The translations under genes were made by a program, and so were the position numbers. A stretch of 64,000 nt of DNA from Microbacterium memoriense (lineage in GTDB: Bacteria; Actinomycetota; Actinomycetes; Actinomycetales; Microbacteriaceae), in NCBI RefSeq assembly GCF_025398275.1, contig NZ_JAODOR010000011.1, positions 62,001 through 126,000 of the forward strand, in the 5' to 3' direction. The notes beneath the pieces are model-generated. The model had not been told where the DNA came from. It saw only the letters and a list, made by a program, of their open reading frames with translations, and did no database searches. This document shows, in pieces, positions 39,564-47,041 of the stretch (positions are counted from its first letter, which is position 1; every line of letters starts with the position of its first letter).

Positions 39564-39614
39564 GCGCCGGCGGGCTGGCTCTATGTCGGCGTCCCGTCGG
39601 CTGGCTGACGATCG

Positions 39615-39680
39615 CCGCAGAATGTCGCGAACTCCGCATCCTTTTTGTCGATCGGGTGCGGAGTTCTCTGCATTCTGCGG
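39615..39680. repeat. palindromic intergenic repeat, copy A
   Basis: CCGCAGAATG (39615-39624) pairs with CATTCTGCGG (39671-39680), and inner AACTCCGCA (39630-39638) pairs with TGCGGAGTT (39657-39665). Same ends as copies B, C and D. It lies 51 bp after guaB, so it could also act as a transcript end. Confidence 0.75.
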
Positions 39681-39754
39681 ACTTCGTTGCCCCAGTGGGG
39701 TGCAGGAGCCCGCGGGGGCAGCATCGGCTGAATGCCGACAGCCCGTCGGCTGGT

Positions 39755-39838
39755 GCACGATCGCCGCAGAATGTCGCGATCTCCGCAGGTGGATGCGGCA
39801 TCCGGTGCGGGAATGTCGACATTCTGCGGCGATCGTGC
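39755..39838. repeat. palindromic intergenic repeat, copy B (best preserved)
   Basis: 84 bp. Perfect 22-bp inverted termini: GCACGATCGCCGCAGAATGT plus CG at 39755-39776 match the reverse complement at 39817-39838. The interior also folds (CTCCGCAgg, ggtGCGG; GGATGCGGCATCC). Confidence 0.82.
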
Positions 39839-40043
39839 GCCGTGGGAGATGCCGTGCCGGTGTGGATGCCGGTGCCGTCTCCGCCGGTCCTTGCTCGGCT
39901 CGATGCTCACCGATCCTCCGCCGGTGTTGGTGCTGAGGTCCGCCGGTGCCGACCTCGGCGCTGGTGCTGATGCGCACGATCGCCAAAAAGGATGCGGCAT
40001 CAAACCTGGGGCGCTTCGCCTGTCCAGTTGCGGGTACTCGTTC

Positions 40044-40913
40044 ATGGTGTCGCTGCAGCGCCACATCGCCCGCAACCAGATCTATATCTACGCCGCAGAA
40101 AACGACCTTGATCTCCCCCTAGACACCTATCTCGACGTGCTCCTCCCGCGGCTGCTGAAGAATCCTGAACGCGTATGGAACGCGCGCGAACTCGCCGCGT
40201 ACGGCCTCGCGAAGGATCGCGCCTTCGACCCCGGCACGCGGTACGGCGAGTCCGACACGGGCTACCTCCTCCTCGGCGTCGTCCTCGAGCGGGTGACCGG
40301 ATCGTCGCTCAACGCGTTGTACCAGGAGTTCGTGTTCGAGCCGCTCGGCATGTCGGCGAGCTCGGCGCCCCTGTCGATGCCAACCGGCGGCGACGTGTTG
40401 AACGGGTTCCGATCCGGCACGACGGAGGACGGCAAGACGAGCTGCGCCGAACCTCTCGACGTCACCGCTCTCTCGCCCACCGCCGGCGGCGCCGCGGCAG
40501 GCGTCGTCTCCGATGTCGATGACCTCGCGACCTACGCTCGCGCACTGGCGGCCGGCGCGCGTTCGTACGACACGGAGGGCCGCTTCGCGGATGCCCGGAC
40601 CCTCCGCTCGCAGCCGTCGTGGTTCACAGCCGACGGTGGCGCGTTCCAGGCCGGCTCGCTCGTCGGCCAGTACGGCTCGATCCCGGGCTACCTCACGGCG
40701 GCGTTCGGCGACCGCGAGACCGGCCTCGCGGTCGTCGTCGTCCTCAACAACTCTCGCGCCTCCGCCGCGCTCGTGCGCACGCTGGCGTGGCAGCTCGCCG
40801 CCGTCGCCTCGAAGGCGCCCGCCGCGGAGGGTCGCACGGCCCCCGAGTCGGGCCTGCCGTGGACGGCGGAGAGCCTCGCCGGCACGATCTCCGAGACGGC
40901 CGTCTGCTCGTGA
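40044..40913 (+). pseudogene. truncated and degenerate serine hydrolase (beta-lactamase class C-like)
   Basis: The frame matches the C-terminal two-thirds of a class C/D-Ala-D-Ala carboxypeptidase-type protein (NPERVWNARELAAYGLA; DPGTRYGESDTGYLLLG; EFVFEPLGMSAS). The first about 110 residues with the SxxK nucleophile are missing. The YxN motif reads ESD and the HxG-type motif reads QYG before SIPGYL. All three catalytic motifs are therefore lost or altered. Palindromic repeats lie just upstream. Probably a remnant, although the remaining frame is intact and runs into the next gene by a GTGA overlap. Confidence 0.7.
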
Positions 40914-41785
40914 CCCGCGGCGGTCCACCCGCCACCGCCGTCGGACTCGTCGTCACGGGTCTCGTCTGCCAGGAGGTGGGAGCCTCCCTCGCCGTGCTGC
41001 TGTTCCCCGAGGCGGGTCCCCTGGGCATGGTGATGCTTCGGCTCGTCTTCTCCGCCGTCATCCTCTGGCTCATCGCCCGCCCCTCGCTGCGCGGCCACGG
41101 GCGAGCGGGCTGGATCGCCGTCGTGCAGCTCGGCACCGCCCTCGCCGTCATGAACGGCTTCTTCTACCTGGCGTTGGCGCGGCTGCCCCTGGGCATCACC
41201 GTGACGATCGAGGTGCTCGGTCCGCTGGCGCTGTCGATCATCGCGGGGCGGCGTCGTTCGTCGTGGCTCTGGGCGGGGCTGGCTCTCTGCGGCGTCGTCG
41301 CGCTCGGCGGCGGCGGGTGGGACCGCCTCGACCTCCTCGGCGTGCTCTTCGCGCTGGGCGCCGCGGTGAGCTGGGCGTTCTACATCCTCGCGTCGGCGCG
41401 AGTCGGCGCTGCCTTCCCTCGGCTGGACGGGCTCGCGCTGGCGATGACCTTCGCAGCCGTGCTGTCGCTCCCGTTCGGTATCGCGAACGCGGGCGCGGAC
41501 CTCTTGCGGCTGGACCTGGTCGCGCTGGGCGCGGCGGTCGCTCTGCTCTCGTCGACGATCCCGTACGCCCTCGAGCTCATTGCGCTCCGTCGGCTCCCCG
41601 CGGCGGCGTTCTCGATCCTCATGGCCCTCGCCCCCGCGACGGCGGCGCTGGCCGGATTCCTCCTGCTGGGGCAGCACCTCACCGTCTGGGAGATGGCGGG
41701 CATCGTCCTCGTGATCGCCGCGTCGGTGGGCGCCGTCCGTGCTGGGGGCCGCCGCGCCGACGACATCGCCGAGCCGATCGGCTGA
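40910..41785 (+). CDS. EamA-family (RhtA-like) transporter
   Basis: 291 aa, ten membrane segments; GTG 40910 overlaps the hydrolase remnant's stop. Motifs include GLVCQEVGASLAVLLFP, ARLPLGITVTIEVLGPLAL and SSTIPYALELIALRRLPAAAFSILMAL, as in threonine/homoserine exporter RhtA and relatives. Likely a metabolite or amino acid exporter; substrate not determined. Confidence 0.87.
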   Translation: MTRGGPPATAVGLVVTGLVCQEVGASLAVLLFPEAGPLGMVMLRLVFSAVILWLIARPSLRGHGRAGWIAVVQLGTALAVMNGFFYLALARLPLGITVTIEVLGPLALSIIAGRRRSSWLWAGLALCGVVALGGGGWDRLDLLGVLFALGAAVSWAFYILASARVGAAFPRLDGLALAMTFAAVLSLPFGIANAGADLLRLDLVALGAAVALLSSTIPYALELIALRRLPAAAFSILMALAPATAALAGFLLLGQHLTVWEMAGIVLVIAASVGAVRAGGRRADDIAEPIG

Positions 41786-41805
41786 CGCTGCGCTTGACTG
41801 GGCGC

Positions 41806-42639
41806 ATGACCGTCGTCGTTTGCGGGCCCGCCGCGTGGAATCACCTCATCCTGCTCGATCGCCTCCCCGAGCCCGTTCCGCACATGCAGTTCGCCTCTGC
41901 CTCGGTGCACACCGTGGGGGGCACGTCGGCCGGAAAGGCGGTGCACCTGGCGGATGCGGGTGTCGCCGTCCGACTGCACGCCCTGCTCGGTGAGGATGCC
42001 GAGGGCGTGGCGGTCGCCGAGGCGCTGCGGCGCGCCGAAGTCGAAGTGGTGCGGCACGTGAGCGCGGTCACCGAGCAGCACGTGAACCTGATGACCGCTG
42101 AGGGCGGACGGGTGTCGCTGTACGTCGCCACCCCGTCGCCCGCCGACGAGTCGGCTGTGGAAACGTCGCTCGCCGATCTGGCGACCGCCGAGGTCGCCGT
42201 CGTCGATCTGGGCGCCTTCGGGGCCGAACTGATCCGGCGTGGCGTCGGCGCCCCGGTCTGGACCGACCTCCACGACTACGACGGGTCCTCGGCATTCCAC
42301 GAGCCGTTCCTGCGTGCCGCCGAGGTCGTCTTCATGAACGATGACGCGGTCGACGACCCGTGGGCGCTGCTGCGATCGTGCGTCGACCGCGGCCCACGCA
42401 TGGCGGTCTGTACGCGCGGCGCCGAAGGCGCGATCGCGCTGGGCGCGGACGGCACGCGATACGCCGTGGCCGCGGCATCCGTCGACCTCGTCGACACCAA
42501 CGGCGCGGGCGACGCCTTCTTCGCCGGGTTCCTCGCCGCGCATCTGGCGGGCGCCGACGTGGACGGATGCCTCGCGGCGGGCGCGCAGCAGGCTGTCGTC
42601 GCGCTGGAGTCCGCCCACCTGCACCCCGCGCTCGCCTGA
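41806..42639 (+). CDS. PfkB-family carbohydrate/nucleoside kinase
   Basis: 277 aa ribokinase fold. The N-terminal GG motif is HTVGGTSAGKAVHLADAG; the C-terminal signature DTNGAGDAFFAGF holds the catalytic base Asp236. PfkB kinases phosphorylate sugars or nucleosides; the substrate is not evident. No convincing -10 or strong ribosome binding site precedes ATG 41806, so it may be read with the upstream EamA gene (20-bp gap). Confidence 0.86.
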   Translation: MTVVVCGPAAWNHLILLDRLPEPVPHMQFASASVHTVGGTSAGKAVHLADAGVAVRLHALLGEDAEGVAVAEALRRAEVEVVRHVSAVTEQHVNLMTAEGGRVSLYVATPSPADESAVETSLADLATAEVAVVDLGAFGAELIRRGVGAPVWTDLHDYDGSSAFHEPFLRAAEVVFMNDDAVDDPWALLRSCVDRGPRMAVCTRGAEGAIALGADGTRYAVAAASVDLVDTNGAGDAFFAGFLAAHLAGADVDGCLAAGAQQAVVALESAHLHPALA

Positions 42640-42669
42640 GCCGCGCAGCGTCCGTGGCCGAGCGCGCCG

Positions 42670-42726
42670 CTTCGTGCCGAGCGCGCCATTAGATGCCGCG
42701 CAGCGAACAGCGCGCTCGGCACGAAG
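42670..42726. terminator. bidirectional terminator between PfkB and chelatase genes
   Basis: Perfect 16-bp inverted repeat CTTCGTGCCGAGCGCG (42670-42685) / CGCGCTCGGCACGAAG (42711-42726), located between convergent genes. CCGAGCGCGCC also occurs as a direct repeat at 42658 and 42677. Confidence 0.7.
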
Positions 42727-42756
42727 GAGCGCTTTCGCGGGGTGGGCGACGCCGGC

Positions 42757-43452
42757 TCAGGCGGCGTGAGCGACGGCGCCGGCGGCGGCGAGGTAGCGCT
42801 CGGCGACGATGCGGGCGACCGCGTCGTCGGGAGCCAGTGGCGCGGTGACGACGTCCGCGCCGCCGCGAGCGATGACGTCGGCGAAGTGGCCCGGTGCGAG
42901 GACGTAACTGGCCGCGACGACGCGACGGGCGCCGGTCGCGCGCGCCTGCGCGACGGCGTCGCCGATGCGGATGCCGGCTCCCGCCGCGAAGGCGACCGAG
43001 ACGGGCGGGTCGAGGTGGGCCCGCAGCAGGTCGGCCATGCCGGCGACGTCGACGGATGCCGCGGGGTCGCTCGATCCCGCGGCCGCGAGCACGACGGCGT
43101 CGCCCTCCGACAGCCCCGCCTCGTGCAGGCGGGTCGCGAGCAGCTCGGCCAGCAGGGGGTGCGGTCCAAGCGCCGCGGTCGCCGTCGCGCGGCCCCCGGC
43201 ATCCGTCACCGCGCGGGCGATGTCGACCTTCGTGTGGAACCCGGTCGACAGGAGCAGGGGCACGACGACGGCGGGTCGAGGCGAGACGGCGCGGACGACG
43301 TCGTCGATCTCGGGCTGCTGCACGTCGACGAAGGCCTCTTCGACCGAGATGTGCGGCAGCAGCAGGCGCACCTTCTCGACGGTTGCGGAGATGGCGGCGC
43401 GGCCGTCGGGCGAGCTGGTCCCGTGCGAGCAAGCGATGAGGACGGGAGTCAT
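42757..43452 (-). CDS. sirohydrochlorin chelatase/CbiX-family protein
   Basis: 231 aa of two half-domains. His10 in LIACSHGTSS is the expected metal-site histidine of the first half; PAVVVPLLLSTGFHTKVDI supplies the second. The C-terminal half ends with LAPGHFADVI. Class II chelatases insert cobalt, nickel or iron into sirohydrochlorin. No siroheme or cobalamin genes are nearby. Its start overlaps the stop of the small upstream gene (ATGA at 43449-43452). Confidence 0.86.
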   Translation of the reverse strand: MTPVLIACSHGTSSPDGRAAISATVEKVRLLLPHISVEEAFVDVQQPEIDDVVRAVSPRPAVVVPLLLSTGFHTKVDIARAVTDAGGRATATAALGPHPLLAELLATRLHEAGLSEGDAVVLAAAGSSDPAASVDVAGMADLLRAHLDPPVSVAFAAGAGIRIGDAVAQARATGARRVVAASYVLAPGHFADVIARGGADVVTAPLAPDDAVARIVAERYLAAAGAVAHAA

Positions 43453-43679
43453 GCGGGGCCCTCCGGGGAGGCGACGTCGAGCCGGTACCCGCGCTTGTGG
43501 GGCGCCGCCGTCTCAGCCGCGAACCAGTGACGCCGAAGCACGTCCACACCGCCCGCGCGCACCAGTTCCCGCAATTGCCGCGCCGTGAAACCCTGCTGCA
43601 GGAGTGCGGCGCGGTGCGCGATCCCAACCGCGCTCACCTGGGCGAACAGGTCCTCGAGCGACTTCCGTGGTGCAGACAT
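43449..43679 (-). CDS. 76-aa fragment resembling the AbiEi-type N-terminal winged helix
   Basis: Reads AVGIAHRAALLQQGFTARQLRELVRAGGV, then VLRRHWFAAE: the winged helix-turn-helix opening of AbiEi/DUF559 proteins (type IV antitoxin domain). Full proteins of this kind are about 200-300 aa; here only the first domain remains before a stop that overlaps the chelatase ATG. Either a truncated relic or a small DNA-binding protein retained because it couples translation of the chelatase. Confidence 0.65.
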   Translation of the reverse strand: MSAPRKSLEDLFAQVSAVGIAHRAALLQQGFTARQLRELVRAGGVDVLRRHWFAAETAAPHKRGYRLDVASPEGPA

Positions 43680-43771
43680 ACCGGCATCCTGTCGCTGGTA
43701 TCACTTCCTGTGACCGTGACACCTCGCGTTGGGGGACAACTCGACCGCGCCCCGCCCTGGGGAGGAAGCAA

Positions 43772-43852
43772 CGAACGCCGCAGAATGTCACCATTCCCAC
43801 AGGGGATGCCGGCATCCGGTGCGGAGATCGCGACAATCTGCGGAGATCGTGC
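43772..43852. repeat. palindromic intergenic repeat, copy C
   Basis: CGCCGCAGAATGTCAC near 43776 matches in reverse CGACAATCTGCGGAGATCGT ending 43852, with a GATGCCGGCATC core. Diverged from copy B. It lies in the 220-bp gap between the AbiEi-like fragment and the amine oxidase, which holds no other recognisable feature. Confidence 0.7.
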
Positions 43853-43899
43853 AGCCGGGAGAGCGGTGCACCCGGAGAGCCGTCGAGGCGGAAGCCGCC

Positions 43900-45000
43900 C
43901 TATGTCGGGAGGCGAAAGGGCGCGGCGGCGCGCGCGGCGGGATCCAGGGCGAGGTCGGCGAGCGTCGCCCCCACGCCGGGGGCGAACTTGAAGCCTTGGC
44001 CAGAGAATCCGGCGCCGACCACAAGGGGGCCGACGCGATCGAGCACGAAGGCCTCGGTCGGCGTCGTCGTGTAGGTGCACGAGACGGGTACCGCCGAATC
44101 CGCATCGAGACCGGGGAACCATTCGCGCACGTACGCCGCGAGTTCGCGCTGCCACCCGGGTCGATGGGGTCGCGCATCCGGATCGATCTCGTCGCCGACG
44201 CCGTGGAACCCGACTTTGATCCCCTCGCCGGGTGTCGGCATGCCGTACACGTTCGCCGGTTGCGCGCCCGGCGCGACGAAGTGATTGAACGACGGCCAGG
44301 GTCCCGAGATTCGCGCAGTGAAATGCGCGGGTGTTTCTTCCGTCACCCGCAGGCGGGGCAGGTGGATGCTGCCACTCAGCAGACCCTCGGTCCACGCACC
44401 GGCCGTCACGATCGCGATGTCCGCCCGGAAGACACCGGCATCCGTCACGACATCGACACCGTCGGCGTCCGGCGAGACCGCGCGCACCCGGGTGTCCCAG
44501 CGCACCTCGCCGCCGGCCTCGACCGTGCGCCGCTCGAGTTCGCGGAGCGAGGCCGCGGCCCGGGCGACGCCGGCATCCGACGAGAACAAGACGGTGTCCT
44601 CGAAGCGCATGCCCGGCCACCGCCCGGCCGCCTCGGCGCCGTCCAGAAGCTCGGCCGGGATTCCGCGCGCGGTCAGCCCCGCCGCAATGTCCGTGAGCCC
44701 AGCCCCGCTGCCCGCCCCGAGCGCCGCGCCGGACCCGTGAGACACCAGTCCGTGCAGCCGCAGAAGCGGCTCACCGTCGACGATGCCGAGCGCATCCCAT
44801 CCCTCGCGGGCACGCGCCAGCAGATCGAGGTAGTGCGCCTCGCCGTACGCGTTGTTGAAGTTGCGCGTCTCGCCGTGCGACGCGCCCTCGTGGTGCCCCC
44901 GCGCGAAGCGCTCGAGCACGAGCGGGCGTTCGCCGCGGCGAACGAGCTGCCACGCGGTGGACAACCCCATCACGCCGCCGCCGATGATGATGATTCGCAT
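43900..45000 (-). CDS. solA: FAD-dependent amine oxidase (N-methyltryptophan/sarcosine oxidase-like)
   Basis: 366 aa. ATG 45000 begins MRIIIIGGGVMGLSTAW (FAD Rossmann motif 7-12); longer in-frame ORFs into guaB3 antisense are rejected. Cys308 in SCTYTTTP is in the position of the covalent flavin-binding cysteine of monomeric sarcosine oxidase and SolA. RNFNNAYGEAHYLDL follows the usual arginine. Oxidises a secondary amine to an aldehyde, amine and peroxide; exact substrate uncertain. Confidence 0.87.
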   Translation of the reverse strand: MRIIIIGGGVMGLSTAWQLVRRGERPLVLERFARGHHEGASHGETRNFNNAYGEAHYLDLLARAREGWDALGIVDGEPLLRLHGLVSHGSGAALGAGSGAGLTDIAAGLTARGIPAELLDGAEAAGRWPGMRFEDTVLFSSDAGVARAAASLRELERRTVEAGGEVRWDTRVRAVSPDADGVDVVTDAGVFRADIAIVTAGAWTEGLLSGSIHLPRLRVTEETPAHFTARISGPWPSFNHFVAPGAQPANVYGMPTPGEGIKVGFHGVGDEIDPDARPHRPGWQRELAAYVREWFPGLDADSAVPVSCTYTTTPTEAFVLDRVGPLVVGAGFSGQGFKFAPGVGATLADLALDPAARAAAPFRLPT

Positions 45001-45042
45001 CGTGACCTCCGGCATCCATCCTGGCGCACGTGGGCACCCGGG

Positions 45043-45048
45043 TAGGCT
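45043..45048 (+). promoter_or_regulatory. -10-like box TAGGCT (leaderless guaB3)
   Basis: TAGGCT ends 6 nt before GTG 45055. GAGAGGG between them could also act as a ribosome binding site. Confidence 0.4.
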
Positions 45049-45054
45049 GAGAGG

Positions 45055-46179
45055 GTGAGCATGGAGATCGAGCTCGGCCGCGCCAAGCGCGCCCGCCGCG
45101 CCTACGCATTCGACGACATCGCCGTTGTGCCTTCGCGGCGCACGCGCAACCCCGAGGATGTTTCGACGTCCTGGACGATCGACGCGTTCGGATTCGGCAT
45201 TCCGGTGCTCGGCGCGCCCATGGACTCGGTGATGAGCCCGCGCACGGCGATCATGCTCGGACAGCTCGGCGGACTCGGCGTCCTCGATCTCGAGGGCGTC
45301 TGGACCCGCTACGACGACCCCGAACCGTTGCTCGCCGAAATCGCAGGGCTCTCGGACATCGACGCCACCCGTCGTATGCAGGAGCTCTACAGCGAGCCGA
45401 TCAAGCCCGAACTGGTACGCGATCGCCTTGCCGAGATCCGCGAAGCAGGGGTCACCGTGGCCGGCGCGCTCACGCCTCAGCGCACGCAGGACCTGTACGA
45501 GACGGTCGTCGCCGCGGGCGTCGACCTGTTCGTGATCCGCGGAACGACCGTGTCGGCGGAGCACGTCTCGAGCGAGCTCGAACCCCTCAACCTCAAGAAG
45601 TTCATCTACGACCTCGACGTCCCCGTCATCGTCGGCGGCGCCTCGACCTACACGGCGGCGCTCCATCTCATGCGCACGGGCGCCGCGGGCGTCCTCGTCG
45701 GGTTCGGCGGGGGAGCGGCATCGACGACGCGCGCCACCCTCGGCATCCACGCGCCGATGGCGACCGCCGTGGCGGACGTCGCCGGCGCGCGCCGCGACTA
45801 CCTCGACGAATCCGGCGGACGCTACGTGCACGTGATCGCCGACGGCGGCGTGGGCACGTCCGGCGACATCGTCAAGGCGCTCGCGATGGGGGCGGATGCC
45901 GTCATGCTGGGCGTCGCCCTCGCCCGCGCGACGGATGCACCCGGGCAGGGATTCCACTGGGGTCCCGAAGCCCACCACGCCAAGCTTCCCCGCGGCAGAC
46001 GCGTCGAGGTCGGCCAGGTCGGCCCGCTCGAGCAGATTCTCTACGGCCCCGCGCCCGTCGCGGACGGCACGGCGAACCTCATCGGCGCGCTTCGCAAGTC
46101 GATGGCCACGACCGGGTATTCCGACCTCAAGGAGTTCCAGCGCGTCGAGGTCGTCGTCGCGCCGTATACCGCCCAGTGA
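45055..46179 (+). CDS. GuaB3-family IMP dehydrogenase-related protein
   Basis: 374 aa, typical of actinobacterial GuaB3. No CBS domains. TIM-barrel motifs include VPSRRTRNPEDVSTSW, GAPMDSVMSP, IADGGVGTSGDIVKALAMGADAVMLG. The loop that in GuaB is GPGSIC reads RGTTVSAEH, so the standard catalytic cysteine is not at that place. The role in purine metabolism is less certain than for guaB. GTG 45055 overlaps nothing upstream; ends in a GTGATG junction with SURF1. Confidence 0.9.
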   Translation: MSMEIELGRAKRARRAYAFDDIAVVPSRRTRNPEDVSTSWTIDAFGFGIPVLGAPMDSVMSPRTAIMLGQLGGLGVLDLEGVWTRYDDPEPLLAEIAGLSDIDATRRMQELYSEPIKPELVRDRLAEIREAGVTVAGALTPQRTQDLYETVVAAGVDLFVIRGTTVSAEHVSSELEPLNLKKFIYDLDVPVIVGGASTYTAALHLMRTGAAGVLVGFGGGAASTTRATLGIHAPMATAVADVAGARRDYLDESGGRYVHVIADGGVGTSGDIVKALAMGADAVMLGVALARATDAPGQGFHWGPEAHHAKLPRGRRVEVGQVGPLEQILYGPAPVADGTANLIGALRKSMATTGYSDLKEFQRVEVVVAPYTAQ

Positions 46180-47027
46180 TGGCATCGAGCGTGAGCGAGG
46201 CATCGCCGGAGGCCGTCGAGGTCTTCCCGCCGACGCTCCGCGAAGTCCTGCTGCGTCCCTGGTGGATCGGGATGCTGGTGTTCGCCCTGGCCGTCGCCGC
46301 CGTCTTCGCGTGGCTCGGTCAGTGGCAACTGGGGAACGCGATCGATACCGACCCGGCGCCCCCCGGCGCCACCGAAATCGTCCAGCCTCTCGCCGACGTC
46401 ACGACGCCGGGGGAGTACCTCCCCGAGCCGCTCGTCGGACAGCGCGTCGAGGTGAGCGGGACCTGGCATCCGACCGACTTCCTGGTCGTCTCCTCACGCT
46501 TCAATGACGGCGTCGAGGGGTATTGGGTCACCGGACAGTTCCGCACAGGCGATGGCCCGGCCCTCCTGGCGGTCGCGATCGCCTGGGCGCCGACGCGGGA
46601 TGCGGCCGATGCCGCGGCATCCGCTCTCGCCGCCGATGGCGACGCAGCGACGGCCACGCTGACCGGACGCATCATCTCGGACGAGGGCCCCGCGCTCCCG
46701 CCCGACGGTGCGGCAGCGACCGAGATGACCCGGATGTCGCCGGCGGCGCTCCTCGGACAGTGGAGCGACATCGAGGGCCTCGACGTGTACCGCCCGTACC
46801 TCGTTGCCGACATCGATACGACGGGCCTCGCTCTGCCCGACGACCTCGTCGCGATCGACTCGCCCGCACCCGTCGAAGGGTCGAACGTCAACTGGCTCAA
46901 CATCTTCTACGCCGTGGAATGGGCGATCTTCGCCGGCTTCGCCTTCTACATGTGGTACCGCCTGGCCAAGGATGCTTGGGAGAAAGAAGTCGAGGAGCTG
47001 GAAGAGGCCGCCGAGCTGGGCGTCTGA
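46179..47027 (+). CDS. SURF1-family cytochrome oxidase biogenesis protein
   Basis: 282 aa with the SURF1 layout: an N-terminal membrane segment (LRPWWIGMLVFALAVAAVFAWLGQWQL), an extracytoplasmic domain containing RVEVSGTWHP, and a C-terminal membrane segment (IFYAVEWAIFAGFAFYMWYR). In other organisms SURF1 helps insert heme a into cytochrome c oxidase. GTG 46176 is an equally close start. Convergent with the next gene, 14 bp apart, with no terminator seen. Confidence 0.9.
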   Translation: MASSVSEASPEAVEVFPPTLREVLLRPWWIGMLVFALAVAAVFAWLGQWQLGNAIDTDPAPPGATEIVQPLADVTTPGEYLPEPLVGQRVEVSGTWHPTDFLVVSSRFNDGVEGYWVTGQFRTGDGPALLAVAIAWAPTRDAADAAASALAADGDAATATLTGRIISDEGPALPPDGAAATEMTRMSPAALLGQWSDIEGLDVYRPYLVADIDTTGLALPDDLVAIDSPAPVEGSNVNWLNIFYAVEWAIFAGFAFYMWYRLAKDAWEKEVEELEEAAELGV

Positions 47028-47041
47028 CGACGAGCGTGGGC

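Larger units (their letters stand above)
39564..40043. other. 480-bp intergenic region after guaB carrying two palindromic repeats
   Basis: Contains repeat copies A (39615-39680) and B (39755-39838) and then low-information sequence leading into a truncated hydrolase gene. ORFs that cross it translate the palindromes and are not believable genes. Confidence 0.65.

Noticed and set aside
43449..43679. complete type IV toxin-antitoxin system
   Set aside because: Only a fragment of an AbiEi-like domain is present and no AbiEii-type toxin is adjacent; the neighbours are a chelatase and an amine oxidase.
43900..46203. 767-aa open frame on the - strand spanning the amine oxidase and guaB3
   Set aside because: Its first half is antisense to guaB3 and compositionally typical of GC-rich shadow frames; the real gene starts at 45000 with the FAD motif.
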